DNA from: Gamarada debralockiae
Taxonomy: Eukaryota > Ascomycota > Leotiomycetes > Helotiales > Hyphodiscaceae
Assembly (NCBI GenBank): GCA_002803225.1
Contig: NXFV01000114.1
Location: forward strand, 1 to 39,200
DNA length: 39,200 nt
Reading direction: 5' to 3'
Shown: one piece after another, positions 35,360-39,200 of the stretch
Position numbering within the stretch: position 1 is the first letter of the stretch
How the letters are laid out: each line of letters starts with the position of its first letter
The notes under the pieces: generated by a model
Told to the model about the DNA's origin: nothing
The model's input: the letters and a program-made list of their open reading frames with translations, nothing else
Databases searched by the model: none
Translations under genes and position numbers: made by a program

Positions 35360-35886
35360 GATTGATGTTGTCGAAGTACTCGAGGGCTCGGGAACAATGC
35401 CTTTCTTATGTGCAACTCCAATCTCGAAACAACGGCGAGTGGGTTGACCTAGGAATATTTAAAAGGGCCGAAAATCAAGCAACACGTGTTGAGTCAATCT
35501 GCAGATCCAAACGTCTCATTTTCAGTTAATTAGGAGATGACCAACTCATTCTTATAACTCAAAACACATTTCAGTCTCATGGCAGCTGTCAAAGTCCACC
35601 AATCCCGATGGAGGTCTTAGCAAAAGTCTCGAGTCCACCCACCGCGAAAGAAGTTTGCTCCACCCAAAAATGACACTTATTTAGCCTTTTAGCCTTCCCA
35701 GCCACCCCGTTCCAGCGCACGTGCCTTCTCAAGCTTCCCTAGCCACACATCAACAAGGATGTCGCGCCCGGCTTCACTTCTTTCAAGAGACATCCATCCA
35801 AAGGAATGAATAACAACCTCAAAGCAGCCAACAAAAAATGCCCCGCAAACGACCATAACCATTGACCGAGGAATTCTTAAGCGTTG
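35360..35886. promoter_or_regulatory. upstream region of the epimerase gene with CACGTG palindromes
   Basis: CAACACGTGTTG at 35480-35491 is a perfect 12-bp palindrome, and a second CACGTG is at 35718-35723. CACGTG is the core for bHLH factors, but the specific factor is unknown. No gene is seen here. Confidence 0.4.
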
Positions 35887-36150
35887 CTACTCCGAGAGCA
35901 GCGTATTCACCGCATTAAATGGCCTCCCATTGTTTTTCACAGGTCGTCCATTGTCCCGCGACTCGAGGACCTCCCACATCGACTTGCGCGCGAAGGTAGC
36001 GCCGACGACGACGTCTTTCGCATGAGCAGAATTTGATAAAACGAAGTGAATAATTGCTCGGACTTCCTGCTGAGACGCGTATTTGGGGTTTTGGTTAGGT
36101 GGTTCGGCTAGCACTGGAACAATTGGGTTGCTTTTGTTGTAACTATCCAT
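35887..36150 (-). CDS. small hypothetical protein, 87 residues
   Basis: An intronless frame starts MDSYNKSNPIVPVLAEPPNQ and includes QQEVRAIIHFVLSNSAHAKD and VVVGATFARKSMWEVLESRD. The composition is protein-like, with a likely helix in the middle. There is no signal peptide, membrane segment or family I recognise. It could be a real small protein, or part of a gene whose other exons I cannot see. Confidence 0.4.
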   Translation of the reverse strand: MDSYNKSNPIVPVLAEPPNQNPKYASQQEVRAIIHFVLSNSAHAKDVVVGATFARKSMWEVLESRDNGRPVKNNGRPFNAVNTLLSE

Positions 36151-36571
36151 TGATGGGATTGTGGATAACTTCGGCTTCAGTCACAATAGTATGTTCCCCC
36201 ATAATGTCTTCCTCAGAGATACAGATACTTCCAGCCTCTCCCTCTCTTTGCGCTTTTCTCCTTCTCCTCTTCGCAAACTTTCTTCCTCCAAGCAAGGCTT
36301 CATTTCGAGATCAAAGAAAGCGTAAATGCTACCGCTCATAAGACGAGAACCCAAGCCCCCTGTTATTCGACATTCGAAATGCTTACCAATTCTGGAGGCA
36401 TTTCTCGAGCTCACCCGTCTGCTTCCTCTGCGGAACATGCGTTGGATTTATGCTAACTGTGTGCCAACAGATATTGACCCTGACTTTGAAGAAGACAGAA
36501 TCTCCAACTACTCCCAATACTCTCAACTCGTTGCACCTCTACCCCAACACGACCCCTTCTTTACGCACATC
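36151..36571. other. upstream region of the SUN-domain gene
   Basis: The SUN-gene frame stays open upstream to an ATG at 36326, but the extra stretch lacks the composition of the protein proper, so I treat it as 5' UTR. No other gene is seen. Confidence 0.4.
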
Positions 36572-38925
36572 ATGTCTACAAGACGGACTACACGTGCCAT
36601 CAGCAAGGCAGCCTCTAGCAGAGGAGCATCGCCTGCCATCACTGAAGCTGATATCCCCCCTACACCATCCGCCAGACGCTCTTCACGCCGAGCAGGCTCA
36701 GCTACACCCCTTCCCGCCATTGCAAGCAGAGCAAGCACGGCATATGGAACAAATACTACCGTTCAACCGGCTTCATTGAAAGTCCCGGAACAAGGGGAAG
36801 AGATCGGCAATGCCCTGAACAGCATTCTTCAGTCCCAATCCAACGCTCTCCCAGCTGTGCACGAGGAGGACACACCTAGCGTCGCTGGCAGTATGTTTGA
36901 TTTTTCCGAGTTTGTGAATCTTGCTAATTGTGCGACAGGCTCTCGTGGTGGTCGAGCTTCCACTACTCGAAGGCCCCGTGGTGGTAGAGGTAGCCACCGA
37001 GCAGCTTCATCTACTCTAGCTCCTGATCGAAGCTTTGACAATGAAAGCCGTATCTTCGGAGATGCCGGAATTGAATCTTCTGTCATTTCCTCAAGTGAGC
37101 TTGGCGGTATCCCAGAGTCCCCGGCGGCACCAGTCGTTCGACCATTTGAGACTCGGAAACAGGAGAGAGAGCGAGTAGAGCGAGAGGAGATTCTCCAAGG
37201 TCATGCACAAACTCCAGTGGATCGTCGCGCCCCCATGCAAGCTACAGCTCCGACTGAAACCTTATCCCAACGCATGACCCGGGCCCGCGATAAGGCTGTC
37301 GACAAGGCTTCGGACATTGTTGCAAATTCCATTCGGTTTCTCCGTCGGTGAGTTAATCCCCTTTGACATTGGTTTAGAATAAAATTAACGCATCGAGTAG
37401 GCTCTATGCCTGGGCCCAAACCCCTCTCGGCATTGCTACGGTCGCCTTTGGCTTTCTACTTCTTCCGCTACTTCTCTCCTCTCTCCTCTTGTCTGGCTCA
37501 TATCGGTGGTATGGACTTGACTTGAAGCACAATATCGGCCAATTCATTCCCGACACTGTCGCTCATCCAGTCAGCAACTTCAGCCCCAATGAGATCAAGG
37601 ACCTCCAAACGCGCATGAAGACAGCTGAATACGACATCGTGTACCTGAAGAAGCGGACCGACATCGACGGCAAGGCAATTTCCCACCTTGAGCAAATTCT
37701 TCCTGACCATATCGTTGTCAAGAAGGACAAGAATGGCAACATGCAAATCACTCAGGAGTTCTGGCATGCATTGGATGCTAAGATGCGCGCTGAGAATGCT
37801 TACCTCCAACATGAACTTACTGGAACTCCTTCCAAGGGTTCATCGACCACTGATATCTCTCTGGCTCAGGTCGAAACGCTCATGGAGAAATCCAAGATTT
37901 GGGACAGGTTCCTCCATAACAATCGCGCTCAGCTAAAGGAATGGGCTGGTGAGGAATTCGAGGCCAGATTCCCCCGGAAGCTCAAGGACGCTATTGAAGA
38001 TGGGCCTATTGCCACCAGATCAGAATTCATTGAATTGGTTCGCCAGAACTGGGAGGACACGCAAAAGGAGATCAAAGTAGAGATCCGCAAACTTTCAAAG
38101 CAACTTGACGGTACCGTTCGCCATCTTGGAAAGGCTGAGCTGGACGCTATTGGACACACCAAGGAAGAAATCAAGGCTATTGCCACAGATGTTTTCAGGA
38201 CGCTATTTTCCACCGCGCAGCTTGAAGCCCTTTCCAAGGCAAACAAGAACATCAACGTCGCTGCTAGCAATCACCGACTCAATCACTTCTCTCAAGGAAC
38301 CGGCGCTGTCGTCAATCCGAAACTTACCTCCCCAAACTACCTCTTCCCGAGTATGGACCGCAACTTCCTCATCAAAGGTCTCTCGTGGGCCATTTGGAAG
38401 CCAATTCCATCTCCCAACCCTCCTGAAGTCGCCCTCCAGAAATGGGAGGAGCATGGCGATTGTTGGTGCTCTCCCTCCAAGGATGCCGACGGTTTTGGTC
38501 CAAGCCTTGCTGTCATCATGAGCAACCAGATTTACCCCGATCAAATCATTATCGAGCACGTGCCGCCAACTGGATCGCTTGAGCCTGGAGCAGCGCCTAA
38601 GGATATGGAGTTGCTGGCCTACATCGAGGATCAAGAAACCTACCATACCATCAAGCGCAGATCAGATGATATCTTCCAGGAAGAAGCGTTGGAAGATGAA
38701 CCTCAACCATTCGGCTTTGTCCGAATTGGAACTTGGACCTACGAATCTCATGCTCTATCCAACATCCAGTCGTTCCCTCTTCAAGTCGACTTGAGCACAT
38801 TCAAAGGCCCTTCTCATACAAACAGACTCATTGTGCGATCTAAGAATAATTGGGGAGGCGATACCGTGGACTTTACATGCTTGTATCGGGTTCGCGTCAA
38901 CGGCGAGATTGTTCCTCAAGACTGA
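36572..38925 (+). CDS. SUN-domain nuclear envelope protein (Sad1/UNC-84 family)
   Basis: Three exons, 36572-36890, 36939-37347 and 37401-38925, encode 750 residues. The first intron (48 nt, GTATGT…TTGCTAATTG…CGACAG) leaves the frame open if retained and is easy to miss; splicing gives SVAGSSRGGRAS. The N-terminal 240 residues are Ser/Arg-rich nucleoplasmic sequence (MSTRRTTRAISKAASSRGAS) with an R-G-G-R stretch. One membrane helix lies at about 253-273 (GIATVAFGFLLLPLLLSSLL). A coiled-coil lumenal region follows. The C-terminal SUN domain begins near SPNYLFPSMDRNFLIKGLSW and includes CWCSPSKDADGFGPSLAV and FGFVRIGTWTYES. In the family, SUN proteins sit in the inner nuclear membrane and pair with KASH proteins to couple the nucleus to the cytoskeleton. 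Confidence 0.9.
36891..36938 (+). other. frame-preserving 48-nt intron in the SUN gene
   Basis: It has a GTATGT donor, a TTGCTAATTG branch region and a GACAG acceptor. Its length is a multiple of three without a stop, so naive translation would add 16 residues (SMFDFSEFVNLANCAT). Confidence 0.7.
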
Positions 38926-39200
38926 ACTTGAGATCAGGTGATCGATGCAGAGATAATGTGAGCCATGCCTCTAGTATCAGGCGCGCATGAATGGCGAGAA
39001 TGTTTACTAAAGCATAAGAGGGAGTTAAAGTGGTTATACATTTCTGTTTTCATTTCAGGGTACCAGGCGTTCGCCGGGGGTGGTGGACGATACCCAACTT
39101 CGTGTACCTAAGATACAGTGCATGTTCCTGAGCCGAATTATGTGTCTCTGACTTGCTTCTTATTCTGTGAACCTGAGGCTGTGCCTTGCTTCGAATTGTC
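38926..39200. other. 3' flank of the SUN-domain gene
   Basis: Presumed 3' UTR and intergenic DNA up to the window edge. No feature is seen. Confidence 0.4.

Overview
This window is nuclear DNA of a filamentous ascomycete. The genes carry short introns of roughly 48-110 nt with GTAAGT/GTATGT-like donors and CTAAC/CTGAC-like branch sites. The products are typical fungal orthologues: Syo1, an Arb1-type Argonaute chaperone subunit, Clp1, a SUN-domain protein and Rpc37/RPC5. A decayed multi-unit 'RWRG' domain gene of a kind I associate with Leotiomycetes (Helotiales) suggests that class, but this is inference from memory.

Layout, left to right: the 3' end of an unidentified plus-strand gene (1-74); a DNAJC8/Spf31-like J-domain splicing protein (minus, 535-1296); a 3.5-kb accessory stretch (about 1.3-4.8 kb) with a broken sedolisin-protease relic, an unassigned coding-like piece, an uncertain or broken hypothetical gene and a diverged 217-bp tandem repeat; RPA2 (plus, 4934-5984); a GNAT acetyltransferase (minus, 6294-7149); a 1.4-kb gene-poor gap; IDI1 isopentenyl-diphosphate isomerase (minus) divergent from SYO1 (plus); another gap; a low-complexity basic-tailed protein (plus, 13052-14188); DDB1 and RPC5 in tandem on the minus strand; a PMP3-family membrane peptide with a PPxY tail (plus, 20248-20746); CLP1 (minus) divergent from a three-unit repeat-domain pseudogene (23002-25120); an inositol polyphosphate kinase (minus) divergent from ARB1 (plus); a prolyl-4-hydroxylase pseudogene (30475-31440); a ZTA1-like quinone reductase (plus) convergent with UDP-glucose 4-epimerase (minus); a small hypothetical ORF; and a SUN-domain nuclear-envelope protein (plus, 36572-38925).

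Most intact genes are single-copy housekeeping genes with no operon-like logic. They cover DNA replication and repair (RPA2, DDB1), RNA processing and transcription (DNAJC8, CLP1, RPC5), ribosomal-protein import (SYO1), sterol precursor supply (IDI1), inositol phosphate signalling (IPK), heterochromatin and small RNA (ARB1, and DDB1 through CUL4) and nuclear envelope (SUN). Exon coordinates given here come from hand splicing, checked by reading-frame phase and protein continuity across the junctions.

The most unusual feature is the pattern of gene decay. In the repeat-domain gene (23-25 kb) three in-frame stops fall exactly where the sister units have a conserved tryptophan. In the prolyl hydroxylase one stop replaces an expected Trp and another an expected Gln. 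Most of these are single C-to-T/G-to-A changes in CpA context, as repeat-induced point mutation (RIP) or cytosine deamination would make, within otherwise well-preserved reading frames.
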